The notes: generated by a model not told the origin, from the letters alone. A stretch of DNA of 18,656 nt from Natronohydrobacter sp. (GCA_007117255.1 SKGU01000363.1:1-18656); one strand, 5' to 3'; shown: positions 1 to 8,234, numbered from the stretch's first letter. Numbers and translations are program-made.

Positions 1-560
1 GCAGCGCCCACACCCACAGAGCCGGGCAGTCCGGGTTGAAGCTGCCCAAGCTCATCGCGCGAGATTTCTTCCACCTCGACCCCATGCGCGCGGTAGGTGG
101 CAAAATTGGTCGCGCGGTGTTCAGCCTCTGTCTCGAAGAGATAGAGCGAGCCAAGTGGCTTCAACCCGGCTTCGCCCTCGATTGCCGATGCCATTTCGCG
201 CCATGCCGCCGCTGTCGGGGCCAGAAGTGCGGCAATGGCGTATGCATTGGCCTGTGCGCGTCCCGGCAGGCATTCGCGGGTGAAGCGCAAGAGCCAAGGC
301 GCAAGCGCCAGTCCGGGGCGGATCGCCAGCGGGCTGTTGCGGTCAAACAGCAGGGACGGCAGGTTGCGCAGCACATCGGGTGTGCCCACAGGCATGACGG
401 CATAATCTGCGATCACGCCGGCATTGCCGTAGGACGCGCCGGTTTCATCATCGTCAGGTGCAATCAGCGTGACTTCATGGCCCTGTTCTGCCAGCCGCAG
501 CGCACAGGCAAGGCCCACTATTCCGGCACCCACAATGGCAATTTCGCAGTCTTTCAGCAT
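1..560 (-). CDS. FAD-dependent oxidoreductase, DadA-like D-amino-acid dehydrogenase (3' end outside window)
   Basis: Reading right to left from the ATG at 558-560 gives 186 open codons that run off the left edge. Residues 6-33 form an N-terminal Rossmann beta-alpha-beta FAD-binding unit with the motif IVGAGIVGLACALRLAEQG, followed by an acidic end of strand 2 (LIAPDDDE). The later motif GASYGNAGVI matches the GxSxxNAG segment seen in D-amino-acid dehydrogenases of the DadA type. Family members are around 410-430 residues, so somewhat under half is visible. A Shine-Dalgarno-like AGAGG precedes the ATG. Known family role: FAD-dependent oxidative deamination of D-amino acids, or oxidation of related amines, feeding electrons to the respiratory chain. 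The substrate cannot be read from this part; opine or sarcosine-type oxidoreductases of the same fold remain possible. It is divergent from the glycosyltransferase gene and its function looks unrelated. Confidence 0.85.
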   Translation of the reverse strand, partial: MLKDCEIAIVGAGIVGLACALRLAEQGHEVTLIAPDDDETGASYGNAGVIADYAVMPVGTPDVLRNLPSLLFDRNSPLAIRPGLALAPWLLRFTRECLPGRAQANAYAIAALLAPTAAAWREMASAIEGEAGLKPLGSLYLFETEAEHRATNFATYRAHGVEVEEISRDELGQLQPGLPGSVGVGA

Positions 561-677
561 TTTGACCTCTGGCGCTACGGGGGAAGTCTTGCCAAGCTGT
601 GGGCGATATCGCAAGCATGTCCTATTTGAGACTGTGTACCCTTGCCCGTATGTCTGTGAAAGAGGTGCAACAGAAGA

Positions 678-1874
678 TTGGTCAGGTCATTGTCATCAGA
701 TCCTGTTTTGCGCCCTTTGTCTGCGATCTTGCATTTCCGCGATGTGCCTGTTGGCCCATCCCCAAATCGCGAAACGCCTGGTGCGCTCTGGCCGGATTTT
801 GCGCGTCAGACCGATGCGCGTCTGTGGCGACGTGGGCGGCGCGTGTGCAGAGCCCCAAGCCTGACTCCAGAGACCTGCCGTGTCGAGCACGCGCCCGCAG
901 CCTTTGTTTCTTGTGTCGAGCCGCATTTCGGCCATTTCGTGTCCGAAGCGGTGCCGCGATTGCCGCAACTTCTGGCCGAGGTTCCTGACCTGCCGCTTGT
1001 CTTCACGCATGACCGCAAGACCGACCCGAAAGCGTTGCCTGCTGTTTTCACACAAGTGCTGGACTGGCTGGACATTCCGCCGAGGCAGGTACGCCTGATC
1101 AGCCGCCCGACGCTGTTTCGTGAGCTGTGCATCGCGGCACAGGCCGAACATCTGGATGGCCCGCGCACGCCCGAAGCCTATCTTGATCTGCTGGATGCGC
1201 GGATTGCGTCAAAACTGCCGCGTGGCAGGCCCGAAGGTGTCACATATGTGACCCGTGCCGGCCTTGACCCGATCAAGGGATCACATGCGGGTGAGGGGTA
1301 TCTGGTCGCTTGCCTGCGTGAGCTTGGCGTTCGGGTGATCTATCCGGAAAACATGACCCTTTGCGAACAGATGAAAGCCTATGCGTCAAGCGCGCATCTG
1401 GTCTTTGCCGAAGGCTCCGCCTTGCATGGGCGGCAGTTGATCGGGCGGCTGGACCAGCAGATTTCGGTTCTGCGACGCCGCCGGAAAAGCGAGATGGCCC
1501 AGGGCCAGATTGCACCGCGCTGCGCGCAACTTCACTATGTCTCTGCCTATGGCGGCGGTCTGCATGTGGTCAATCGCTACGGGGCGAAGGTGCTTTTTGC
1601 GATGAAGGCCCTGTTTCATGCTGAAGCGGTGCTGGAGCATTTCGAAAGCCTCGATGTGCCGCTGCGCCGCATCTGGCACATGGCGCAGTATCGCGCAGCG
1701 AGGGATCGCGATGTGCTCGATTGGGTTCATGCTGCCTATAACCCGTCGCTGCCGCGATGGTTGCGTGCCGTGAATGAAGATGATTACCTGTTCGAGCAGA
1801 TGCGCGCCCTGCACCTGAAGCATTTGCGCCGTCCCGCGCGGGCGATCATTCGTGCATGGCGTGCCCATGGCTGA
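678..1874 (+). CDS. GT61-family glycosyltransferase (DUF563-like)
   Basis: The 398-residue product carries hallmarks of the GT61/DUF563 family: HFGHFVSEAVPRL at about residues 82-94, YVTRAGL near residue 190, and a C-terminal donor-site region ENMTLCEQMKAYASSAHLVF followed by EGSALHG. Bacterial members usually act on cell-surface polysaccharides; donor and acceptor cannot be predicted here. No signal peptide or membrane helix is seen, and the C-terminus is strongly basic (HLRRPARAIIRAWR), which could favour membrane-surface contact (inference). The frame is closed by a TGA at 657-659, and the first usable start is a TTG at 678 preceded by AGAGG at 661-665. A later TTG (690 or 708) is possible, so the exact N-terminus is uncertain. 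It stands alone, convergent with the gene at 1899-2552, with no other polysaccharide genes nearby. Confidence 0.8.
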   Translation: MVRSLSSDPVLRPLSAILHFRDVPVGPSPNRETPGALWPDFARQTDARLWRRGRRVCRAPSLTPETCRVEHAPAAFVSCVEPHFGHFVSEAVPRLPQLLAEVPDLPLVFTHDRKTDPKALPAVFTQVLDWLDIPPRQVRLISRPTLFRELCIAAQAEHLDGPRTPEAYLDLLDARIASKLPRGRPEGVTYVTRAGLDPIKGSHAGEGYLVACLRELGVRVIYPENMTLCEQMKAYASSAHLVFAEGSALHGRQLIGRLDQQISVLRRRRKSEMAQGQIAPRCAQLHYVSAYGGGLHVVNRYGAKVLFAMKALFHAEAVLEHFESLDVPLRRIWHMAQYRAARDRDVLDWVHAAYNPSLPRWLRAVNEDDYLFEQMRALHLKHLRRPARAIIRAWRAHG

Positions 1875-1898
1875 ATGCGCGAGCATGACGCATCGCTT

Positions 1899-2552
1899 TC
1901 AGCCCCCCAAAACCAGTGCGCGCGGGGTCATGTCAGGTCCGATCAGGTAAATCGCATCTTCGCTGATCGCGGCAACAGTGCCCCCGTCCAGCGCATCGCC
2001 CTGTCGCAACCGTAAGATACGCCCATCCGGCAAACGGACAAGCGCATGGCGAACACCGTCCTGACGCACGACGGCAATCAGGTTGACATCTTCGACATCA
2101 ATACGGCCTGCTTCAGTGGCCATATCCAGCATCGTACGCCCCGGTGGCAGGACAAAATTGCGCGTGCTTTCGCCATCAAGGCTCAACGGCAAGGGTTCAA
2201 ACGCATGGGCGAGCACCGGGCGTGATGGTGGTGCAAGTGGCATGATGGCCGCTTGTTCTGGCTCTGCGTCAGAAATGGCTGGTATTGGCGCAGCCCCCGG
2301 TTCATGCGCGACAGGGCCTGTCTGTCCGGGCAGGGTGCAGAAGCGGGTATCCTCTGCGCAATGGTCAATTGCAAGACTGGCGGCAAAGAGCCCCGCCAGG
2401 CTGAGTGTCACAGCCAGCCCAAGCTGGCGCAATACAGGGCGGCGCTGTCGCGACTTTGGGGGCAGCGGGCGCAACTGTTCAGGCAGGTCGGATCTGCCTT
2501 GCATCTTTCGCCGCGTGCGACGGGGCTGCGGCATGGCATCGCGTGTCTGCAT
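1899..2552 (-). CDS. Single-TM protein with PilP/GspC-like C-terminal periplasmic domain
   Basis: The product has 217 residues. A basic, proline-rich cytoplasmic N-terminus (about 1-42) is followed by one hydrophobic helix (about 44-62), then a proline/alanine-rich linker with two cysteines just outside the membrane (C65, C72), and a compact C-terminal domain (about 155-217) with the pattern VNLIAVVRQDG, then RLPDGRILRLRQGD, then ISEDAIYLIG. That repeated-strand pattern resembles the homology region of PilP and GspC proteins, which join inner-membrane platforms to outer-membrane secretins. This is a family-level resemblance, not a firm assignment. The ATG at 2552 is favoured by GAGGAG about 11 nt upstream; an in-frame ATG at 2534 is the alternative. 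No pilus or secretion genes are nearby. It follows ghrA in the same direction after 95 nt, so it may be read with the mre operon or from its own weak promoter. Confidence 0.7.
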   Translation of the reverse strand: MQTRDAMPQPRRTRRKMQGRSDLPEQLRPLPPKSRQRRPVLRQLGLAVTLSLAGLFAASLAIDHCAEDTRFCTLPGQTGPVAHEPGAAPIPAISDAEPEQAAIMPLAPPSRPVLAHAFEPLPLSLDGESTRNFVLPPGRTMLDMATEAGRIDVEDVNLIAVVRQDGVRHALVRLPDGRILRLRQGDALDGGTVAAISEDAIYLIGPDMTPRALVLGG

Positions 2553-2647
2553 GGGCGGTCGCGCTCCTCAGGATATCTATTCTACCCTGAAACTACGCTC
2601 CAATCCATTTCCAAACTCTCAACAAGGCAGTGAAGGAATTGAAAAGC

Positions 2648-3580
2648 TCAATAGCCAGTGTCGCGCGAGACCTGATGTTTCAGCGCAAGCCCGGCTTCCA
2701 TCCGTGCGATATTCTCGACGATGACACGCGCTGCACTTGGCGCGCGGGTGGTCGCAGCGATATGTGGGGTCACAGTAACGCGGGGGTGATGCCAGAACGG
2801 ATGATCCGCAGAGAGCGGTTCGTGGCGAAAAACATCGAGCGTTGCATGGGCAATCTGTTCGCGATCCAGCGCGTCGATCAGCGCCTGATCATCGATCAAT
2901 GCGCCGCGACCGGGATTGATCAGCCGCGCGCCGGGGCGCAGTTGCGCAAGCCGTCTGGCGTTCAGCAAATTCTCGGTCTGCGGGGTGTGGGGCAGCAAGG
3001 TCACAAGGATTTCAGTGCTTTGCAGCAGGGTCTTCAAGCCCTCGTCGCCATGGTGACAGGTGATGTCAGGCAGGGATTTCGCGGCTCTTGACCAGCCTTG
3101 CACCTGAAACCCCAGTTGCAAAAGCGTGCGCGCGCAGGCCAACCCAAGGGCGCCAAGCCCCAGAATGCCGATCTGACGTTCGTGGGCAAGGGGCGGCTCC
3201 ACTGCAACCCAGTCACCGGGGCGCGCGGTGATATGTGCGTCCATGCCCAGATGATAGCGCAGCACATGACCCGTGACATATTCGATCATGCCCTGGGTCA
3301 GCGACGGATCGACCATGCGCGCAAGTGGCTGCGTCAGCGTGGCATTTCCCACGATACGCTCTACCCCGGCCCACAGGCTCAGCACGGCCTTGCAGCGCGT
3401 GAACGGGGTAAAATCCTGCAAGCTGCTGGAGGGCGCGTAGATGATGTAATCTACATCTTGGGGCGCTGCATCCGTTACAACAGTGGCTGTCAATCCTGCT
3501 TCGGTCAGGGCGCTGCTCAGCGGTGCGCGGTAGTCTTCATAAGCATCAGCCCCGGCGGCGAAAAGAAGGGTCAGCGTCAT
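2648..3580 (-). CDS. ghrA: D-isomer 2-hydroxyacid dehydrogenase, glyoxylate/hydroxypyruvate reductase A-like
   Basis: The 310-residue length is close to the 312 of E. coli GhrA. The NAD(P)-binding motif GLGALG is at 141-146. The catalytic residues of the D-2-hydroxyacid dehydrogenase family are present: Arg225 in INPGRGALID, Glu254 in DVFRHEPL and His273 in TPHIAATTRAP. The last motif and the short N-terminal domain point to the GhrA subgroup rather than to phosphoglycerate dehydrogenase. Expected reaction: NAD(P)H-dependent reduction of glyoxylate to glycolate or hydroxypyruvate to glycerate in the cytoplasm. Its ATG overlaps the rodA stop by 4 nt (3577-3580, ATGA), so it is probably translationally coupled as the last tightly linked gene of the mre-rodA operon. 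A metabolic enzyme in a wall-elongation operon is functionally unexplained. Substrate preference is inferred from subgroup resemblance only. Confidence 0.88.
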   Translation of the reverse strand: MTLTLLFAAGADAYEDYRAPLSSALTEAGLTATVVTDAAPQDVDYIIYAPSSSLQDFTPFTRCKAVLSLWAGVERIVGNATLTQPLARMVDPSLTQGMIEYVTGHVLRYHLGMDAHITARPGDWVAVEPPLAHERQIGILGLGALGLACARTLLQLGFQVQGWSRAAKSLPDITCHHGDEGLKTLLQSTEILVTLLPHTPQTENLLNARRLAQLRPGARLINPGRGALIDDQALIDALDREQIAHATLDVFRHEPLSADHPFWHHPRVTVTPHIAATTRAPSAARVIVENIARMEAGLALKHQVSRDTGY

Positions 3581-4725
3581 GATGGCAGCCTCGCGCGGTG
3601 AATTTGAGCCGAATGGACCAGCCCGAAGCCCACCATCAGCACGATCATGGCTGACCCGCCATAGGAGACAAGCGGCAAAGGCACGCCCACCACAGGGGCC
3701 AGTCCCATGACCATGGCCATATTGACCGCGAAATACAGGAAGAAATTGCCAATCACGCCCATGACCAGAAGCGCGCCGAAACGGTTGGTCGTGCGGATCG
3801 CAGTCAGCAGGCAGACCGCCAGGATCATCATGTAAAGCAGCAAAAGTGACGATGCGCCCACGAAACCAAACTCTTCGGCCAGTGTCGTGAAAATGAAATC
3901 AGTGTGTTTTTCCGGAAGAAAGTTCAACCGCGCTTGCGTACCTTCCATGAAACCACGCCCTGACCAGCCGCCAGAGCCAAGCGCGATCATCGACTGGTTG
4001 ATATGGTAGCCCGCTCCCAGCGGGTCCAGCGTTGGGTCAAGAAAGGAATCGATCCGCCGAAACTGATAATCCTTCAGCAACTGCCATTCCGTCCCGCGTG
4101 ACTGCATGACCGCAGTGACCAGCCCTCCGATTGTACCAAACAGGGCCGCGAAATAAGCCCAGTGTACCCCGGCTGCAAAAATGACCACGCCACCGCCTGC
4201 GGCAATCAGCATGGCTGTGCCAAGATCGGGTTGGCGCAGCACCAGAAGCGTTGGCAACAATGCGATCAATGCCCCGACCAGAACCCAGAGTGGATGCGAG
4301 ACTTTCTTGACACCCAGCCAGTCGTAATAGGCAGCAAGCGCAAGAATTGTGGTGATCTTGGCCAGTTCGGACGGTTGCAGCCGGAATGGACCGATCAACA
4401 GCCACCGCTTTGCCCCCATGCCGACAGTGCCGAAGAACTCCACCCCAAGAAGCAGCAGAAGTGCAACGATATAGCCAATCCCCGCAATCGAGCGCCAGAA
4501 CCACAGCGGCGTGAAGGCCACGACGAACATGACAAGCAATCCGATGCCGAAGCGCTTGATCTGTGGATCAGCCCAAGGCGTCAGGCTTCCGCCCGCGACC
4601 GAATAAAGCATGACGAAACCATAACTCGCCACCATGATCAGCAAAAAGATCAGTGGCCAGTTCAGATACAGCACTTTGCGCAGGCCAGACGGCATCTGCT
4701 TGGTGTTGTATTCAAGATAGCTCAT
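3577..4725 (-). CDS. rodA: Rod-shape SEDS peptidoglycan glycosyltransferase RodA
   Basis: This is a 382-residue polytopic membrane protein of about ten hydrophobic segments. SEDS signatures are clear: GAKRWLLIGPFRLQPSELAK (104-123), RQPDLGTAM (164-172), GAGYHINQSMIALGSGG (237-253) and FLPEKHTDFIF (269-279). Asp276 in that last motif is the conserved acidic residue needed for RodA polymerase activity in studied homologues. The end, VGVPLPLVSYGGSAM, is the usual SEDS C-terminal motif. Role: polymerises lipid II into glycan strands in the inner membrane together with PBP2 during side-wall growth. The length is at the family norm and nothing is missing. It overlaps the PBP2 gene by 4 nt upstream (4722-4725) and ghrA by 4 nt downstream. 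RodA is preferred over its division paralogue FtsW because of the PBP2/Mre neighbourhood. Confidence 0.97.
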   Translation of the reverse strand: MSYLEYNTKQMPSGLRKVLYLNWPLIFLLIMVASYGFVMLYSVAGGSLTPWADPQIKRFGIGLLVMFVVAFTPLWFWRSIAGIGYIVALLLLLGVEFFGTVGMGAKRWLLIGPFRLQPSELAKITTILALAAYYDWLGVKKVSHPLWVLVGALIALLPTLLVLRQPDLGTAMLIAAGGGVVIFAAGVHWAYFAALFGTIGGLVTAVMQSRGTEWQLLKDYQFRRIDSFLDPTLDPLGAGYHINQSMIALGSGGWSGRGFMEGTQARLNFLPEKHTDFIFTTLAEEFGFVGASSLLLLYMMILAVCLLTAIRTTNRFGALLVMGVIGNFFLYFAVNMAMVMGLAPVVGVPLPLVSYGGSAMIVLMVGFGLVHSAQIHRARLPS

Positions 4726-6659
4726 GCTCGGCTGATCCGCATGTCTTCGGGGCGGCGCAATCTTTGTTCCATCTCGCGCTGCTCGAATTCGATCCGGTTG
4801 CGCTGTGGTGCCGGATAGGCCGACAACGGCGGGGACGCGTCATTCAGCGCAGCGAGCATGATGTCGCGCCCGATAGGGGTTGCGGCAGACGATCCACCGC
4901 CGCCATGCTCCACAACCACCGACACGGCGTAGCGCGGGTTGTCATAGGGCGCGTAGCTGACAAACAAAGCATGGTTGCGCCGGTTCCACGGCAGGTCTTC
5001 CTGACGCCTGATCCCGGCTTCGCGTTCCGCACGGGTGATCGAGAAAACCTGACTGGTGCCTGTCTTGCCGGCCATGGTCTGACCATCGGCCACCACGCGC
5101 GACGAATAGGCTGTTCCGCGCCGGTCATTGACGGTTTGATTCATCCCCTGACGGATCATGCGCAGCCATTCCGGGCGCAGATCAAGCGATGCCAGTTCGC
5201 GGTCACTGCGTTCCAGCGGGTCGCGTACAAGACGCGGCAACACTGCGCGGTTTGTCGCAAGCCGGGCGGTCAGAACTGCAAGTTGCAAAGGCGTTGACAG
5301 CACAAAACCCTGGCCGATGGAGGCGTTCACCGTATCCCCGATGCGCCATTCGGCGTTACGGTTGTTACGCTTCCATTCGCGCGTCGGATTCAGGCCACCT
5401 GCAACGGATGTGATGGGCAGATCATAGCGGATGCCAAGCCCAAGCCGGGTAGACATTGCGTTGATCTTGTCGATCCCGCAGCGCTGCGCCATCTCATAGA
5501 AATACACATCGCAGCTTTCCGCGAGCGCAGAGACCAGCCCCACGCGCCCATGCCCGCCACGCTTCCAGCAATGGAAGCGGTTGCCTGACACATCCATATG
5601 GCCGGGACAGAACACGGTTTCCTGCCCATCTGTGACACCGTCTTCCAAGGCCGCGAGTCCTGTGACCATTTTGAAGGTCGATCCAGGCGGATACATGCCC
5701 TGCACGGTCTTGTTGACCAACGGGCGATAGTCATTGTTCAGAAGCTCGTTGAAATTCGTCGTCGATATCCCGCGCACAAACATATTCGGGTCAAAACTGG
5801 GACCAGAGGCAAGTGCGAGGATGTCACCGTTTGTCACATCCACGACGACAGCGGCGGCGCTTTGTCCGTGCAGGCGCTCCAGTGCGTAATTTTGCAGCTT
5901 GGCATCAATTGTCAGATGAACATTTGCCCCTGGTGTCCCCTCAACGCGGTCGAGTTCGCGCATCACCCGGCCCACTGAATTCACTTCGACCCGCTGCGAG
6001 CCCGCCCGCCCGCGCAGCCGGTCTTCGGCCATGCGTTCAACACCGCTCTTGCCGATCTGAAACCGCGGGATCATCAATACCGGATCAGGTGTTTCCAGTG
6101 CTTCCAGGTCGCGCTCGGATACCGGGCCGACATAGCCCACAACATGCGCCGTATCCTGGCGTAGCGGATAGAGGCGCGACAGCCCCATTTCTGGCGTGAC
6201 ACCGGGCAGGGCGGGGGCATTGGCGGCCACGCGGCTGATTTCTTCCCAACTCAGCCGCTCTGCCACAGTCACTGGCACGAAAGGACGATTGCGCAGCATG
6301 TCGCGGCGGGTGCGTTCGATATCGTCTTCGGTCAGGGGAATCAGTTGTGCCAGACGTCCCAGCACAAGGTCGATATCGCCCACATCGTCACGCTTGATCA
6401 CGACACGGTAGTTCTGCTCATTGCCCGCCAGCAACACGCCGTTGCGATCCAGAATCAACCCCCGCACAGGTGGCAAAAGCCGAAGATTGATACGGTTTTC
6501 TTCGGCTAGAAGGCGGAATTCCTCGGACTGGTTAAGCTGCATCTCGCGCAGACGCCACAACAGCGTGCCCGCAAAAGCAAGCTGCAAGCCGCCGATCACA
6601 AGGCCGCGCCGCCCGATGGTGCGGCGGCTGAGTTCCTTTTCCTGTTCCGAGCGTTTCAC
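4722..6659 (-). CDS. mrdA: Penicillin-binding protein 2 (class B, elongation transpeptidase)
   Basis: The 645-residue product has a short basic cytoplasmic tail, one N-terminal membrane anchor (about 18-36), a dimerisation/pedestal region containing PVRGLILDRNG (64-74), and a transpeptidase domain with all three active-site motifs: SXXK as S327-T-F-K330 in YPPGSTFKM, SXN-type S382-C-D384, and KTGT at 532-535. The SXN position carries Asp, as in some PBP2 proteins. Role: cross-links new peptidoglycan in the periplasm as the partner of RodA under MreBCD control. The start is GTG at 6659 and overlaps the mreD stop by 4 nt (GTGA). The C-terminal tail after about 612 is charged and arginine/glutamate-rich. 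It belongs to the mre operon and is intact. Confidence 0.97.
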   Translation of the reverse strand: MKRSEQEKELSRRTIGRRGLVIGGLQLAFAGTLLWRLREMQLNQSEEFRLLAEENRINLRLLPPVRGLILDRNGVLLAGNEQNYRVVIKRDDVGDIDLVLGRLAQLIPLTEDDIERTRRDMLRNRPFVPVTVAERLSWEEISRVAANAPALPGVTPEMGLSRLYPLRQDTAHVVGYVGPVSERDLEALETPDPVLMIPRFQIGKSGVERMAEDRLRGRAGSQRVEVNSVGRVMRELDRVEGTPGANVHLTIDAKLQNYALERLHGQSAAAVVVDVTNGDILALASGPSFDPNMFVRGISTTNFNELLNNDYRPLVNKTVQGMYPPGSTFKMVTGLAALEDGVTDGQETVFCPGHMDVSGNRFHCWKRGGHGRVGLVSALAESCDVYFYEMAQRCGIDKINAMSTRLGLGIRYDLPITSVAGGLNPTREWKRNNRNAEWRIGDTVNASIGQGFVLSTPLQLAVLTARLATNRAVLPRLVRDPLERSDRELASLDLRPEWLRMIRQGMNQTVNDRRGTAYSSRVVADGQTMAGKTGTSQVFSITRAEREAGIRRQEDLPWNRRNHALFVSYAPYDNPRYAVSVVVEHGGGGSSAATPIGRDIMLAALNDASPPLSAYPAPQRNRIEFEQREMEQRLRRPEDMRISRA

Positions 6660-7255
6660 AATCTTTGTCCCAAAGCGTCGACTTCTCCCGTTGCCGGTTT
6701 GCGCAATCCGAAGACGAAATGCGACACCGCAACAACGGCCGGGTAGACCAGCACAGTGCCCAGTAAATGCAGAAAGCTCAAGCCAAGCGGCACCTGTGGC
6801 ACCATCACAATCATGAGTATTGCACGATTGGCCAGAAACATGACCACCATCAGCACGGCCACAAGCAGATATTCCAGCCAGAACCCGTAGCCGCGAAACT
6901 GATCCGAGCGGCGGCGCAGGAACTCACTGCCCAACAATACGATCATCGCCCAAAGGCCAGGTGGGCGTAGCAACAGGATGTCTTCAATAAAGAAATATGC
7001 CGCAATGATCGGGGCGGGCAGCAAGTCCGGACGACGCACGACCCATGCAAATGTCAAGCATAGCAAAAGGTCGGGCATCGGAAAACTGGACCAGAGACTG
7101 GCTTCATTGAAGTCAGCCAGCGCTTCGGCTTCACTCAGCCCCGGTGCAACCCCATATCCGCCCAGCGGCAGCAGGCGATACAAGGTCATCAGCCCCGCCA
7201 ACCCCAGAAACAGGGTCACGAAGACCACGCGCTTGCTCTGGCGGCGGTTAACCAT
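6656..7255 (-). CDS. mreD: Rod shape-determining membrane protein MreD
   Basis: The product has 199 residues and is very hydrophobic, with about five or six predicted membrane segments (about 9-28, 61-76, 78-92, 100-112, 127-151 and 163-182) separated by arginine-containing loops. MreD proteins are poorly conserved in sequence, so the call rests on size, topology, the motif FPMPDLLLCLTFAWVVRRPD (57-76), and its place between mreC and PBP2. Role: inner-membrane partner that links MreC to the PBP2-RodA pair in the elongasome. The ATG at 7255 overlaps the mreC stop by 8 nt (7248-7255); the gene's own stop overlaps the PBP2 GTG by 4 nt. It is somewhat longer than the roughly 160-residue E. coli protein, which I recall as usual in Rhodobacteraceae. 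Confidence 0.93.
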   Translation of the reverse strand: MVNRRQSKRVVFVTLFLGLAGLMTLYRLLPLGGYGVAPGLSEAEALADFNEASLWSSFPMPDLLLCLTFAWVVRRPDLLPAPIIAAYFFIEDILLLRPPGLWAMIVLLGSEFLRRRSDQFRGYGFWLEYLLVAVLMVVMFLANRAILMIVMVPQVPLGLSFLHLLGTVLVYPAVVAVSHFVFGLRKPATGEVDALGQRL

Positions 7256-8174
7256 TTTCTCCGGTCTCTGTGTCGGTCGGGGTCATGTCCTGCTGTAGAT
7301 CGTCCAGCAGGGCACTTGGCGGGGCGATCAGCGCGCCCGTATCCGTGATCCGCTCGACAGGGCGCGAGCGCAGTACGCGCAGGAATTCCAGTCGCCCGAA
7401 ATCGGCAGCAATGCGCACGCGCAACCGACGGTCGCGGGTGATGACGACTTCGCCCACCAACAGCCCTGCCGGAAACACCCCGCCATCGTCCGAGCTGATC
7501 ACCCGGTCGCCTGGACGCAGATCATCGGGTGTCTCGACGAACTCAAGCATCGGATAGGGCGAATTATCGCCAATCAGCATGGCACGCTGGCCAGAGGGTT
7601 GCACGATCACCGGCACTGCGCTGGCCGTATCCGTCAGCAGCACCACGCGCGATGTGCGTTGCCCCACACCCGCGATGCGCCCGGCAAGGCCCAGACCGTC
7701 CATCACTGCCCAGCCATCCTGCACCCCGTCGCGTGCGCCTACATTCAGCAGCACCGATTTGCGGAAGGTTGATCCGCTATCAGCCATCACGACGCCTGTC
7801 ACATGGGTCAGCTGCGGATCAAGCCGCACCTGATTGAGGTCCAGAAGCTGCGCATTGCGCTGTTCCAGTTGCAGCGCCGCTTCTCGCCAGGACCGCATTT
7901 GCTGCAATTCGCGGCGTAATTCCTGATTCTGCTCGATAATCCGTGCATATGACCGCAGGTTTTCGGCCACACCCACCACTCGTGCCACGGGTTTCATCGC
8001 CCAGTCGAAAGATGGAACAACCCGGTCAATCACGGCCATGCGGAAGCGTTCAACGCGCGGGCTGTCAATACGCCACACAAGAAAGGTCAGAAACAACGCA
8101 ACCGCAATCAAACCGATCAGGATGCGCCGGACCGGGCGGATGAAATCCTGATCATGTTTGCGATCTTCGGCCAA
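7248..8174 (-). CDS. mreC: Rod shape-determining protein MreC
   Basis: The 308-residue product has a short cytoplasmic tail, one membrane helix (about 17-35), a periplasmic coiled coil (about 70-112, rich in Glu, Gln, Arg and Leu) and the twin beta-barrel MreC core with the family motif GVFPAGLLVGEV (232-243). Role: bitopic scaffold that activates the PBP2-RodA synthase and connects it to MreB and MreD. The start appears to be TTG at 8174, supported by a GAGGGG Shine-Dalgarno a few nt upstream; no ATG lies near the expected N-terminus. The C-terminus (about 283-308) is an acidic, Thr/Asp-rich tail beyond the core. It is separated from mreB by 122 nt that hold a strong hairpin, while it overlaps mreD by 8 nt. 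Confidence 0.95.
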   Translation of the reverse strand: MAEDRKHDQDFIRPVRRILIGLIAVALFLTFLVWRIDSPRVERFRMAVIDRVVPSFDWAMKPVARVVGVAENLRSYARIIEQNQELRRELQQMRSWREAALQLEQRNAQLLDLNQVRLDPQLTHVTGVVMADSGSTFRKSVLLNVGARDGVQDGWAVMDGLGLAGRIAGVGQRTSRVVLLTDTASAVPVIVQPSGQRAMLIGDNSPYPMLEFVETPDDLRPGDRVISSDDGGVFPAGLLVGEVVITRDRRLRVRIAADFGRLEFLRVLRSRPVERITDTGALIAPPSALLDDLQQDMTPTDTETGENG

Positions 8175-8198
8175 ATACGCCCCTCTGCTGCCTTAGAG

Positions 8199-8234
8199 TG
8201 CAACCCGGCCCGTGTGACGGGCGCCAAGGTTGCA
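8199..8234 (-). other. Two-tier hairpin in the mreB-mreC intergenic region
   Basis: Perfect outer stem TGCAACC (8199-8205) with GGTTGCA (8228-8234), then a 2-versus-5-nt internal loop, a perfect inner stem GCCCGT (8208-8213) with ACGGGC (8217-8222), and a 3-nt loop. In the minus-strand transcript it lies about 60 nt after the mreB stop and about 24 nt before the mreC TTG. No uridine run follows, so it is not a typical intrinsic terminator. It may stabilise the mreB 3' end, mark a processing site or attenuate read-through (inference). Confidence 0.6.

Noticed and set aside
603..612. 10-bp palindrome GCGATATCGC upstream of the DadA-like gene
   Set aside because: Short, with no promoter boxes placed around it; expected by chance in GC-rich DNA of this length.
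36..629. 197-codon plus-strand frame at the left end
   Set aside because: It is the shadow of the FAD-dependent oxidoreductase on the minus strand, which has a clear Rossmann motif; the plus-strand product has no recognisable domain and a Cys/Arg-rich composition.
1875..1893. Weak inverted repeat ATGCG...CGCAT between the convergent ends of the GT61 and PilP-like genes
   Set aside because: Only a 5-bp stem with a 9-nt loop and no T-run on either side; too weak to call a terminator.
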